A stretch of 64,000 nt of DNA from positions 94,373-158,372 of the forward strand of contig JAJEKV010000528.1 in NCBI GenBank assembly GCA_021234155.1. The letters are read 5' to 3'. Under the pieces are notes generated by a model. It had not been told where the DNA came from, searched no databases, and saw only the letters and a list, made by a program, of their open reading frames with translations. This stretch comes from Isoetes taiwanensis. Lineage: Eukaryota; Streptophyta; Lycopodiopsida; Isoetales; Isoetaceae. Below are positions 46,596 to 63,629 of the stretch, in pieces (within the stretch, counting starts at the first letter, position 1; each line of letters opens with the position of its first letter). Position numbers and translations under genes: made by a program.

Positions 46596-47650
46596 CGAAA
46601 ATTCCTTCAAAATTTTGATTTAAATGTTCAATTAGGCTATCAATATTGAGATGTCTTCGTTTTAATCAATTGCTCAATACCTAATTAGGCCCCTCAAGTT
46701 TTGTATGCAATGTTAGTCTCAAGGTGATTGATCATAGAGATCCAAGAAGCCCCGTGCAATTTGCTCAAGGTGATGGCTTTTCATCTTTTGTATACTGGAC
46801 AATGCTTTGATTCTACAAAATATTGTCTTATATAACTATGCTGCTCATCGAAGCTACATTACAATCTTTATGGATAACCCAAAAGAACTGTACATTTATA
46901 TTTATATTGGTACACTTACATTTACATTTACAATTTCTCATGTTAATACCTTTAGGTTCCTATTTTGTCGACAATTAGCGTCACCAAGCAAGCTATCCCT
47001 TACTTTTTGGTAATGAATCGGAAGTATTATTATATTTATACTAATTTCCATAAAGAGGATTTTGATGGGTGTGAAATCTATGTAGAAGGTACAAGGAATT
47101 TAATTGCTAGAGATGGAGTGCAGCTGAATTTCATTGTCATGGAGATAGGATCAGTAAACCAAGCACTTGAGCAGGATACAAAATCAACTTGCAGATCACC
47201 TCTAAGAAACCGTTTACTTGTTGATCTAGTCCTGCCAGATCTTGATACAGAATTGGAGTTGATGAAAAAACAAAAAAGAAAATGGTGATAGTAAGCAGAT
47301 TGATAGCATTAAAGTGTCATATGGTTGCTTAATTCATTTACTGATTCTAGAAAACACAATTGATGATGAGACATCCAACTGAACTGATCAAGGACCTTCT
47401 GAGGATACAACACCAGCAAGCATTGAGGAAGTTTATTTTGATATTTTGATGAGTTTAAAGTTTGTTCCAAGCTTGATGTACACCTTCAATTGTGTTTGTA
47501 CATTGTAAAGGAAGGAAGGAGGATAGCTTGTTAGCTATTGATACAGACGAATTGGATGCCAAGAACACTATAATCTGCTGCAAATAAAGTTGAACAAGTT
47601 GCTTGCCTTAAGTCCTTCATACCATATCAGAACACGCTCCAAGCACCTGC
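46596..47650. other. Unassigned; weakly protein-like plus-strand stretch
   Basis: One plus-strand open stretch (46965-47288, with YVEGTRNLIARDGVQLNF) looks protein-like, but I do not recognise it and it has no visible splice context. The remainder is AT-rich non-coding. Confidence 0.3.
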
Positions 47651-47732
47651 ATTTTTGTTAGTGCAGTGGATGTCGAATCGAAGCTCTATGTAAACAGAAA
47701 TCCAAGTCTACTAAAACAGTTTTTAAACTTAC

Positions 47733-48385
47733 TGCAGCTCCTCCACACGTGAGATCTTCTAGAAACCTGTCCATGTATGCCCTGACATAGAGCCCACAAT
47801 TGGTAATATCCTCCTTTTGAGGCGTTTTAGGAGTCTGCACTTTTAGAACCATGTTGTTTTGATGACATCAACTGCCTGCGCTACCACTAGCAAAGAAACA
47901 GGTTGATTGATCACCGTGGAACTAAGTCTACAAGAGGGAATTTATTTTATAATTGTAAAATACAAAATCAAATGTATACTAGCAAAACTTACCCTCAATG
48001 TCCCCTGAACTTGCCGCCCATTCTTTGAATTCAAAACTTGAATGCTTGGCCCGCCATCTTTGCCAGGAAGATGAAATACAACTAGCATATGGTGCTCCAT
48101 GTGCAGAATAGGACTGAAAATCCACTTGCACTGACCAGGTAGAATTCCATTCAATGCCTCACTTCACTGTGTCCTTTTGTCCTCATTGCTAATCAAACCC
48201 GTCTCGATTTGATTTAATAGCAAAGAAACCCGTGTAATTGTATCGGGGAAGAAATGAATCTTTCCATGCGTAGGGACTTTGTTATGTAAATATCCGCAAG
48301 ATGCAAAAAGCAAATCATTATTAAACATCAATCCAAAAACATGATATGATTTAGACGTTACCTTGTGCATGAGACATCTGGTCAT
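47733..48385 (-). pseudogene. Ulp1-like cysteine protease exons, C-terminal catalytic part
   Basis: Seen: an exon at 48385-47993 opens after a good acceptor (CTTTCTTTTCAG) and ends at a good donor (GTAAGT). It reads HGKIHFFPDTITR, then after one in-frame TGA (48161-48163) GQCKWIFSPILHMEHHMLVV and SIQVLNSKNG. A second exon, about 47875-47733, reads TPKTPQKEDITNCGLYV and RAYMDRFLEDL, and also ends at GTAAGT. Known: Ulp1/SENP proteases remove SUMO using His-Asp-Cys plus a Gln; the pattern 'W.l.pi....HW.lvv...i.vlDS' then 'Q...DCG.yV..Y.' fits. The catalytic Asp position is Asn here. The second exon needs a small frame correction near its start. Many plant transposons carry Ulp1 domains, and the transposase-like block at 51 kb on the same strand suggests such an origin. 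Confidence 0.6.
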
Positions 48386-50500
48386 CTGAAAAGAAAGGTC
48401 TAACTTTAACATTCATTATTGCAGGAACTGTCAGAGATATAGTTTGATTCAGATTATGCCTCTCTCATCTCTAGGATCTAATCGAAGGTATAATCAAGGC
48501 AAGGGAAGAAAGTGAGCGCCACAATTAGTTCTGTCTTTCTGAATACTTTTATATGAATAGAATAGAATAGAATAGAATAAAATTTTACATGATTCTGAAA
48601 AAAAAAATTGAAAGTGACTGTTTTCATAATTTCTTATGAATAAAGGTGTCACCCTTAATTATTGTGTAATCAAATGTTATTGATAATATTGTCTTTGGAG
48701 CTGCAGCATTTACTCGTGCATCTCCATTGTTGGGAGATGAGTATCAGTTTTGCTATAAAAGGTGTAATGGACATTGGAAGTGCCTGCCCTCACTAACTGC
48801 AAATTTCATGAAAATATCTTTGCTCTTGTTTCGTGGAATTTTCCACCAACTCTCATTTGGAGCTGGTTGAGATGGTCCAAAATGGGCTTTGTAATATTTT
48901 TCTCCATGTTTATCATTGACATGCCCCTATTATACCTACCATTGTGCACCCTGTTTTCTCTTGCTCTATTTTCGAAAGACAATGCAATTTCTTTTAGGTT
49001 TAGGATTCTCGTGCAATTTGGAGGCAAGTAGCCTCCGTTGAAAGAGTTATCTTTCCCTTTACAAAAAGGTATTTTGTAGCTATTTTTAAAAGTGAATAAG
49101 TTTTTTTTTTCTAAATTTCAAAATGTTGCAAGTATTCCAATTTTTGGAAGTTAAGTAGTAATATAGTGATAAGAATGATATTAATCAGGCCATTTTAAGC
49201 TCCAATGCTTCTACGGCATACATATCAAAATAACACTTATTTTGAAACACCATCTGTGTCAAAGTCATACATTAAGTTAACTCAATGTAGCTAGCTAGCT
49301 ACATGGATACCATGTCTAGTCCTAACATGCTCATATGGAGCTCACTTAAAATACCTCACTTAAAAAGTATTGATTCAATATTTGTATGGTTGTACTTGTA
49401 TTTTTATTCGCACACAAGAAATCCCAAATGTACATTTTAATGTAAATATAAAAGCTAACATGATCACAAGATGATTTTTTCATTATTGAAAACTACTTTT
49501 TGTTCAATACGGGTCTAAGATAATTTAAAAGTCCTATTTCTATAAAATTTGGTTGTTCTTGTGTTCTATATTCTTACTACAAGAATTATTATAATGTACA
49601 TTTGAACATAAATGTAAATTTGATGTAAATATGAAGCATATCAAATAATAAAGGTCCATCGACTATTATGAAAACATTCATCAAGCAAATAATATTGTGT
49701 TCTGACTCTAAATTAAATTGAGTGCGTCTATTGACATCGAAAGTAGATCTTCTACAAATATCACATCAATAAAATGATGAGACCAAACACATAATTTTTC
49801 CCGGGCCTGTGATTAATACTTGTACCTTCCGAATTCTATTATATCTTAGTTCACTTTCATTATGAGCTTCAATTTCGAAGTAGCTACAGAAGAATCTACT
49901 GCTTCTAGCAGGTTTTCACTCGGAATTTCTGTTATTGTGGCACTCATATCCATAGCCCTATCACAGATTATACTATTTGCAAAGAGTGGGATTCAGATCG
50001 AAGGAGGTCTGGTGGAATGGGTTGTACATAGCCGACCAGAAAAGAGAGCTCATGTGGAGATGCTAGTGGGTCTCAAGACGAGAATATCGCATCATAATGC
50101 TTATCCAATCACCACTTGTGGATGTGAGATGCCGGTCGCCTCGACCTCAATCTGATATTAATTCCCCGACACGGATTATTCCCCGTGAATTTTGTGCATC
50201 GATCGGCTTGAACTTTTTGTATATCAAAACTTTCTATATATCAAAAATCGTTTTGTAAATCATGCCTTTGGCTTTCTAACATAAGGTACCTTTAGATTTG
50301 AACTTGTTGGCTACCTGTCTTTCATTGTTTTTAGTGATTTTTATTTTCAAACCCGACATAAAAAACCAGTTCAGAGAAGAGAAAACTGAAGTTAGAAGAA
50401 AGATCAAATAAAAAAGTTTATATTGAACTGGTAGAAACATCTATTACACACCCATAGATTTTTGGGTTCCACTGTCATAAAGAAAGAGGACATCGCGGAT
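48386..50500. other. Possible intron or spacer of the Ulp1/transposase-like locus; (AATAG)n microsatellite
   Basis: AT-rich with an (ATAGA)n-type run at about 48555-48582. A plus-strand stretch at 49862-50155 has a hydrophobic segment (SVIVALISIALSQIILF), but no family was recognised. No clear exon of the minus-strand locus was found between 48.4 and 50.5 kb. Confidence 0.35.
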
Positions 50501-50839
50501 CTTGTCAAGAAAAGAGTTCATTTATCCACTCGCAGATAATATGGCTTCCAAGAATAGGACATCTGTCACAAAATTCGCTTTATTAACTTTCCGAGACCCG
50601 TGTTTTTCCTGTACTCCCATGTTTTTTGAAACTATACAGATCCCAAATTTCGGTCCCATTGAACATTTTATATTAATTTGCTTCATCCAAGGCATCAACA
50701 ATCTCTGATAGACTACGTATTAACATGTTGTGTATTTCCTTGGAACTTTCCATGCTATTGTACTTGCTTTAACCTTGTAGTCCAATTTGATCATTAGAAA
50801 ACATGCTCCAATGGCAGATTATAGAGACACCAATATGAT

Positions 50840-51545
50840 AATCCCATCAATGAATTTGTATTTGTTTTTGTAGCCAACTAGTTTGTCAAAACATTTTGCT
50901 GTAATAACTCTCTCTTCTAGGCTAAAAGTATTTTCAAAATCATCCATGGTCGCCTTGTCGAGCACATGCACTAGTTTTTCGCAAATCAGCAAATGTAAGG
51001 GGTGCCTTTGGCATTATCGATTTGTAAATGATGCAAAGGTATCACCAGACTCTAAAGTCAATGTCATCATTAATACTTGCAAAGCTGTCATCTGCAGAGT
51101 CCTCCTCACCTTCTGGTATACCAATCCTTTCAGTAGGTTCCACTTTATCAGTTCCCATGCACCACGGTTATCTAGATTTTGGCAGTTAGCCAAATCAAAG
51201 TTTACACAAGTTTGCACAAAACAAGAATGTGACCTGCACAATATAATAGTTGGATCATTTCTGTTTATAGAGGACACGCAGTGGATGGATTGAACACCTG
51301 GAAATGGTAATACATTGAAAGGTTTCTTTCTGTCAACATCCTTTACCTCCCAAAAAACCAGATCCACATTCCATTCCTTCTCTATTGCAGCTCCATCAAT
51401 GTCTTGTCCACCTTCTCTGTTCTGCAAATATGCCAAGAATTCCTTTAGTATAGCTCCTTCCCCATCATGAGTACTTTTTCCATGATCTGAGCCAAAAAAA
51501 TTTATTGCATCCTGATTTTGTCTTCTCAGTGGTCCTTGTTGAACT
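50840..51545 (-). pseudogene. Transposase-like domain with an HGK..DGEGA motif
   Basis: Minus strand: FFGSDHGKSTHDGEGA (about 51510-51460), then ILKEFLAYLQNREGG and IEKEWNVDLVFWEV, GVQSIHCVSSINRND, LCRSHSCFVQTCVNFDLANC (about 51235-51165) and GAWELIKWNLLKG. After one in-frame stop (near 51013) comes LVHVLDKATMDDFENTFSLE. The order 'FF..SHGK...DG.GA..K', then 'V.R..SC.C..C......C.N', then W is one I associate with transposon-derived proteins in plants and animals; I cannot give a firm family name. The Cys/His part may be zinc-binding. The Ulp1-like exons lie 2.5 kb downstream on the same strand, so both could be one element or gene. Confidence 0.5.
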
Positions 51546-51549
51546 TAGA

Positions 51550-53365
51550 TCACTCTTTCCAATATTTAAAAACTAGAAAAGGTGCCCAACGTTGCTGGGC
51601 ATAAGTTAAAAGCATGTAAATGATGTTCAAAAGAACGATGAGAAGCCCTAATGGGTTGGTTTTTGCAAGATTGTAATTCTGAATTTGCACGTTCTTAATT
51701 TTCATGACTATATTGGTGTACTGATATGGTAAAGAGTTGAGTGTGATCATTGTTAATATTATACAATGCAATAAGTTTTAATATATCGATGCGAGACAAT
51801 CGTATAATAAATCTACTTTTTCAGGTTGTAAATATTGCAAACATTGCCATGTTAAGAGCAACAATTAGAGTGTTTTCTATATTCCACGAAGTTAGCATCC
51901 GACATGAAAATAATTGCACATTAGAACATTTGTAGAAACAATAGAAATGGAAGAACATCTTTGCATTCGAAATGTGAAACTTGAATATGAATTTGGTTAA
52001 ATAATTGTGTGAAACCTGAATGTGAATTTGGTTTGAGTATTTTATATATTTTATATTTTTTAATTGATCACGTTGTTGACACATGGAATATTGTAGTGTT
52101 TTTAAGTGTTCATTCTTTCATTAGTATGTTGGTTGAAATGTTCATGCAATCCATCACTAGACCTATATATTGAGATGAAAAACAGTTGCCTATACACTTA
52201 CCTTACAGCTAGAACTATTTCATGTTACAAAAAATTGAATGACAATGAAAGCTAAAGTGAAGTCTCAAGTGACGGATGGAGAAGAGTCTAAATTAGCTAC
52301 GAGCGTCGAGCAAAAGGGCTCTAGATATCACTCACAAATAAAATGTAAAAAGAACCATGTTCTTGTCTGCAACTTTTATGGATTTGAACCACAACTCCAT
52401 CATTTGTACAATATGAAAATTCAACGGTATTTGCTTATTTAAGTATATTACTAAACCACGCACATTTGGGGATACATGTATATAGATTTTGTATATGTTT
52501 GTTGCAAGCCATACAACACAGCCTGTGGTAATATAAGCAAAACACTGACATAAGCAAAAATCCCCGTGCATACAGTTATGACCAAAACTTTGCATAGACA
52601 CAGAGACATAGTTGTCTCATCTCATAGTTATTCACGATACCATGCATGTTACTCAAATGATCAAGCTAATCATAGGTAAAATGACAAAAGTGGAGTTTAG
52701 AAACATTGCTATTCTAGAAGCCTAATGCCCAGCAAATGAATCGAGAGTTGAAACTTGACAGGCCATTATTCAAAAATAGCAAACCTTGCAACAATCTTCC
52801 TGGAAAAAAAATCCTTAGTTGATTCGTAGGATGATTTTGCTTCAAACCTCAAATCCAAATTAATGCAAATCGACTCTGCCCTTGTATTGTGATATCATGA
52901 GATTCAAAAAATGGGTCCGGCAAATACCAGAGCCTTTCTAATTACCTTAATGACAGCAGTATTTGCAGAAACTTCTTGGAGACATTTGAAACTACAAGTT
53001 GTTGCGCTGCTGCAAAAGATTCGTTCGTCTTGTGGGTAAATCATTCAGGATCCAAACTTGCAGATTTAGAGCTAAAATAAGCATTCAACTCTTCAGGATG
53101 CAGAGACAATCTGGAAAATGTGAACTTGAAGTAAGCAACCCATAGCCACAATAGAAATCAGTAAAGTTTTGTAAGCACAAATGAGAAGTGTTCCACTTAC
53201 CGGAACTTATAGCCAGATTGATTCATAGCAGCTGCCGTGATGGTATTGATATGCTAGGATATGAATTGCTCTTCTATGTTACATGGAACGCTAAAGACAT
53301 GCATCGCTTCCGGCATGCAAAGCCATGTCAAGATATATGTGATATCGAGACCACCATCTTGCTAG
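51550..53365. other. No recognisable gene
   Basis: AT-rich. GAAAC.TGAAT.TGAATTTGG is tandemly duplicated near 51976 and 52011. Upstream exons of the transposase-like locus may lie here, but I could not identify one with confidence. Confidence 0.35.
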
Positions 53366-53368
53366 ACA

Positions 53369-53662
53369 TGTTGAAGCAAATGACTCTCGGCCAAAGATAG
53401 TGGTGCCGAGAAAGTGCTGAACTGAACAGAGTCAACACCTTATCAGCACTGAGCACCAACCTAACTAAATAACAGCTATTATTAGTGGGCGATGGATGAA
53501 CGGCTAATACTATTCTTAGTACACCATTTTGTTTATATCATTGTACTTCATGTATTGATACACAACATTGAATGCAATTCCATTTCCCTTTGTTTTGGAA
53601 GCTTGCGCCTCGGATATTGGTGTGCATCCCATTAAGCTCCCTTTCTTGGTGCAATCTTGACA
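53369..53662 (+). mobile_element. Candidate Ty1/copia LTR, 294 bp
   Basis: The right boundary is firm. The LTR ends CTTGACA at 53662 and is followed at once by TGGTATCAGAGTGCTAGG, the primer-binding site complementary to the 3' end of initiator tRNA-Met used by many copia elements. The left boundary, TGTTGAAGC at 53369, is a guess based on the TG..CA rule. Confidence 0.6.
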
Positions 53663-53680
53663 TGGTATCAGAGTGCTAGG
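53663..53680 (+). promoter_or_regulatory. Retrotransposon primer-binding site (initiator tRNA-Met type)
   Basis: TGGTATCAGAG is the standard complement of plant initiator tRNA-Met at the start of copia internal regions. A short open frame (53713-53925, starting MEKDANYNHITFPGG) follows, as a gag start would, but it is soon broken and no further pol coding is seen. Confidence 0.75.
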
Positions 53681-53989
53681 TGTGTTGAAATTGATTCAAG
53701 ATCAACACAGCAATGGAGAAGGATGCAAACTACAATCATATTACCTTCCCTGGCGGTCGTATGAATCAAATCTTCGATGATAGAAATCTAGCCACTAATT
53801 TTTCTATAATCATAATACACCTAGAATATAGTCCAGTGTTTTCGATCGATAAAGTGAGATTGCCATGTGATTTTGGTTTTGTATCTCTCTCTTATATTTG
53901 GAAGTATGAGCAGAATGCTACATAATCTCTGACTGCAAATGTGATGCTTCAAGAAGAAGAATAAGAAAATGCATTTTTAAGGTCTACTC

Positions 53990-54345
53990 GGCCCGATTGA
54001 AGAGACAATTGATCAAGAGTTTCAAGATCTGAAAGGTAGAGCGGGCAAACTTCAAATGCGCCAAGATCATAGCAATGTCTCGTGGCTCGTTTGTAAATTC
54101 ATTTAGTTCGTTTGAAGCTTCTCTCTATTTTGCCGTCTCTTGTCTCCGTATTGGAAATGTAACGCTTTGTGCTTCTCTCGATTCCATCGCTTGTCCAGGT
54201 TTCCAACTCCATAACTGAAAGTTGGTCGAGCCGGTCCTCCTCTATGGGGCAGAAGTGTGGGGTCCGGTGATATCCCTCACCATCTGGAATGATCTTGAGC
54301 AAGTGCAGAAAGCCTTCTTTGTGACGTTCCACGTATTTATACGCC
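53990..54345 (+). pseudogene. LINE RT C-terminal fragment
   Basis: The phrase LVEPVLLYGAEVWGP followed by WNDLEQVQKAFF (about 54221-54330) is a standard post-polymerase segment of LINE proteins ('..P.LLYGAEVWG......LE.VQ..F'). Upstream, shifted frames hold LKRQLIKSF and AKIIAMSRG-like text from the same domain. It is a fragment; its family may be that of the 39-42 kb LINE. Confidence 0.65.
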
Positions 54346-54349
54346 TTTT

Positions 54350-55690
54350 TAAGCATAAATACATGACATGTCACTATGAATAATTAAGGGCACATTAAAT
54401 ATTTATAAGCTAAGGTTAGTTATGTTAATTATTAATTATTAAGGTCGAAACCTAACCCAAAACCCTAATTCGAATTTAGGGCTTAACCTAATATTAAAAA
54501 GGGCTAAAATATCAAATTAGTTAATATTAATCACTCTAGAGTTGCCACCTGGCCCAAATCGATTGGACAAGGGAGAGTTGCTAACTTGGGACCCAAATTG
54601 GGGTTTTATACCCCCATTTGCCCCAATTCGAATTGGGGGAGGTTGGTGGAGGAGGAGCTATTGTTCCACCCTGTTCCAGCCAGAAGGATGGAGAACCAGA
54701 GAGATAGTGGATCTAGCTATGATCCCGGTTAGTACGTAGATAGCTTGGATTCCTAGATACTCATAGGACTAACCCTTGTATGCTCACAAGGTAGCTGGGA
54801 TTAACCGATATATGGTTAATCTCTATTTTATGTTCTATTCGAAGCTATGGATGGATGGATGTATAATGATAGTTCTCTTTCTGTTCCTCCTGTGTTGTAT
54901 GGGTAAACGGGGGGTAGAGACCTAAAGGCCATCTAGAAGTAGAGATATTCCTAGTTAGAACCCTTAAAACCTAGTAAATGCGGCCTGTGCACAAGAGCCA
55001 ACCTGGCTGAGGATGCTATGATGTGGTTCAGCACCGTATAATAAAGTATGATGGTGAATCGGGGGTGGGGTCTTGTCTAGCATGGCTATATGACTCCTAT
55101 AATGTGCTAGGCTTATAGCCGGTCCTTTGTGTGTGGGCGGGTGTGGGTGCGACTCCCCGGGTCGAGGGGGAGACATGCCTATACGGGACGCCGGACTCGA
55201 ATCCGGGCTGGTGAGCGGACTTTAGATTTAGGGATTAAGTCGGGCACGGACGCGGGGTCACTGAGGGGGCACGTGTTCTCTAGCACACCAGGGGATCCGT
55301 CATGCTGGGAGGAGACGCCTCTACCCCCTCATCAGACGGGGGGAGATGTAACCTAGTTTATTATTGCTTTCTTTTATTATTATTATTAGTTCATTATTGC
55401 TTTCTTTTTTTATTTATTAGTTTGATTTCATTTATTTCGACATGTTTTCTTCTGTGCAAGTTGCGTAATCTATCACACTCACCCCAACATTTGGTCCACG
55501 GCTGAAAACAAATAAAAAAACAAAATACGGATTGTTTTTGAAGATTTGAAAAACCTACACGTAGTTATATGGAGGTGTGGTTTTTCAAGAATATCTTGTA
55601 GTTTTTCTTAGGGAGCAGAGTTTTTTTAAGAATATGTGGTTTCTTTAGGAGGTGTAGTTTTTAAGGATGTGTTGTTTTCTCAAAGGCCTA
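54350..55690. other. No recognisable gene
   Basis: AT-rich left part with repeated TTAATTATTAA-type motifs (54420-54530). A GC-richer part (55100-55340) is without recognisable coding, and a TTATTATTATTA tract lies near 55375. Confidence 0.4.
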
Positions 55691-58300
55691 GGCTCCAACA
55701 TGCCAAGGTGACTCAAACATGCCAAGGTGGCTCAAACATGCCACATGAGCTCCAACATGCCACCTAAACTCCAACATGCCAAGGTGGCTCAAACATGCCG
55801 CGTGGGCTCAAACATGCCCGGGCTCCAACATGCCACCTAGGCTCCAACATGCCAAGGTGGCTCACATGTCACCTAGGCCCTAACATGCCACCCAGGCTCA
55901 AACATGCCAAGGTAGCTCAAACATGCCATGTTGGGGGCTCCAACATGCCACCTAGGCTCCAACAAGCCAAGGTGGCTCACTGCCATATGCCACCTAGGTT
56001 CCAACATGCCAAGGTGGCTCAAATGTGCCACATAGGCTCCAACATGACAAGGTGGTTCAAACATGCCAAGGTGGCTGAAACATGCCACGCGGGGCTCCAA
56101 CATGCCACATGACTCAAACATGCCAAGGTGGCTCAAACATGCCATGAGGACTCCAACATGCCAAGGTGGTTGAACCATGCCAAGGTAGCCAAACATGCCA
56201 CGCGGGCTCCAACACACACCTAGGCTCCAACATGCCATCTAGATTCAAACATACCAAGGTGTCTCCAAACATGCCATGGGCTGCAGCGTGCCACCTAGGC
56301 TCAAACATGCCATTTAGGCTCCAACATGCGACCTAGTCTCAAACATGCCAAGATGGGCCAAGGTGCTCAAACATGCCAGGTCACTCAAACATGCCACCTA
56401 GGCCACCTAGGCTCAAACATGCCAAGGTGGCTCAAACATGCCAAGGTCACTCAAACATGCCACCTAGGCTACCTAGGCTTAAACATGCCAAGGTGGCTCA
56501 AAACATGCCACCTAGGCTTAAACATGCCGAGATGGTTCAAACATGCCAAAAGGTGCCTCAAACATGCCATGTGGCTCCAAGGTCACCTAGGCTTAAACAT
56601 GCCGAGATGGTTCAAACATGCCAAGGTGCCTCAAACATGCCATGCGGCTCCAAGGTCACCTAGGCTTCAACATGCCAGTAGCTCAAACATGCCAAGGTGG
56701 CCCAAACATGGCACCATGGGCTCCAATATGCCACCTAGACTCCAAGATGCCAAGGGCTTCAAACATGCCGCCTGGGCCCAACATGCCACCTAGAATCAAA
56801 CATGCCAAGGTGGCTCAAACATGCCATCGGCTGCAACATGCCACCCTAGGCTCAATCATGCCACTTAGGCTCCAACATGCCACCTAGGCTCAAACATGCC
56901 AAGGTGGCTCAAACATGCCATGTGTGCTCCAACATGCCAAGGTGGCTCAAATATGCCAAGGTGCACAAAAATTCAGTCAAGGCTCCAACATGCCCCATAG
57001 GCTCAAACATGCCACCTAGGCTCAAACATGCCACCAGGGCTCCAACATGCCACCTTAGGCTTAAACATGCCAAGGTGGTTCAAAGATGCCAAGGTGGAGT
57101 GGCATGCCATGCGGCTCCAAGGCCACCTAGTCTTCAACATGCCAAGGTGGCTTAAACATGCCAAGGTGGCTCAAACATGGCACACTGGGCTCCAATATGC
57201 CACCTAGCCTCAGGTATGCCAAGGTGGCTCAAACATGCCACCTCGGCTCCAACATGACACCTAGGCTCAAACATGCCAAGGTGGCCTAAACATCCTAGGC
57301 TCCAACATGCCACCTAGGCTCAAACTTGCCAAGGTGGCTCAAACATGCCACGTGGGCTCCAACATGCCATCTAGGACTCAAACATGCCAAGGTGGCTCAA
57401 ACATGCCACCCTGGGCTCCAAGATGCCAAGGTGGTGGAAACATGTCCCGTGGGCTCTAACATGCCAGGTGGCTCAAACATGCCATGTGGGCTCCAACATG
57501 CCACCTAGGCTCCATCATGCCAAGGTGGCTCAAACATGCCACGAGAGGCTCCAACATCCACCTAGGCTCAAACATTCCAAGGTGGCTCAAACATGCCACA
57601 TGCAGCTCCCACATGCCACCTAGGTCGCAACATGCCACCCAGGCTCCAACATGCCAAGGTGGCTCAAACATGCCACGTGGGATCCAACATGCCACCTACG
57701 CTCCAACATGCCAAGGTGGCTCAAACATGCCACCTAAGCTCCAACATCCACCTAGGCTCAAACATGCCAAGGTGTCTCAAGCATGCCATGGTGGTCATGT
57801 GAGCTCCAACATGGCCCTAGGTTACAACATGCCACAGGCTCCAACATGCCAAGGTGGCTCAAATATGTCAAGGTGGCTCTAACATGCCATGTAGGCTCCA
57901 ACATGCCAAGGTGGCTCAAACATGCCACGTAGGCTCCAACATGCCACGTGGGCTCCAACATGCCACCTAGGATCAAACATGCCAAGGTGGCTCAAACATG
58001 CCACCCAGGCCCAACATCCATCTAGGCTCAAACATGCCAAGGCTCAAACATGCCACGATGCTCCAACATGCCACCTAGGGCCCGAACATGCCGTGGTGGC
58101 TCAAACATGCTACCTAGGGCTCAAACATGCCAAAGGTGGTCAAACATGCCAAGGTGGCTCAAGTAGGCTCAACATGCCACCTAGGTTGCAACATGCCACC
58201 TAGGCTCCAAAATGCCCAGGTGGTGCAAACATGCCAAGGTGGCTCCAACATACCCACGTGGGCTCCAACATGCCAAGGTGGCTCAAACATGACACCTAGA
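55691..58300. repeat. 19-bp minisatellite, about 137 units
   Basis: The monomer is GCTCAAACATGCCAAGGTG with sister types GCTCCAACATGCCACCTAG and GCTCAAACATGCCACGTGG. The core CAACATGCCA / CAAACATGCCA is nearly invariant while the last five bases (AAGGTG, ACCTAG, ACGTGG, ATGTGG) vary by type. The types tend to alternate, giving local higher-order groups of two to four units. Because 19 is not a multiple of three and the monomer lacks plus-strand stops, long reading frames of a 19-residue repeat appear in every plus frame. I regard these as artefacts. The array runs directly into the microsatellite at 58301. Confidence 0.95.
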
Positions 58301-63600
<5,300 letters not shown>

Positions 63601-63629
63601 TGTTTAAATCCACACATTGCTTAAAACTA

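Noticed and set aside
49862-50155. 97-codon plus-strand open frame with a membrane-like segment
   Set aside because: A single hydrophobic stretch without any family resemblance is weak evidence.
55180-55215. tRNA-like T-arm phrase (CCGGACTCGAATCCGGG)
   Set aside because: No acceptor stem, D-arm or anticodon arm can be placed upstream at the right spacing.
55795-58203. Long plus-strand frames of a 19-residue repeat
   Set aside because: The 19-bp monomer lacks stops on this strand, so open frames are guaranteed; no start context or other coding sign supports a gene.
55691-58300. Possible CRISPR-like array
   Set aside because: Units are contiguous with no unique spacers, and the context is a plant nuclear genome.
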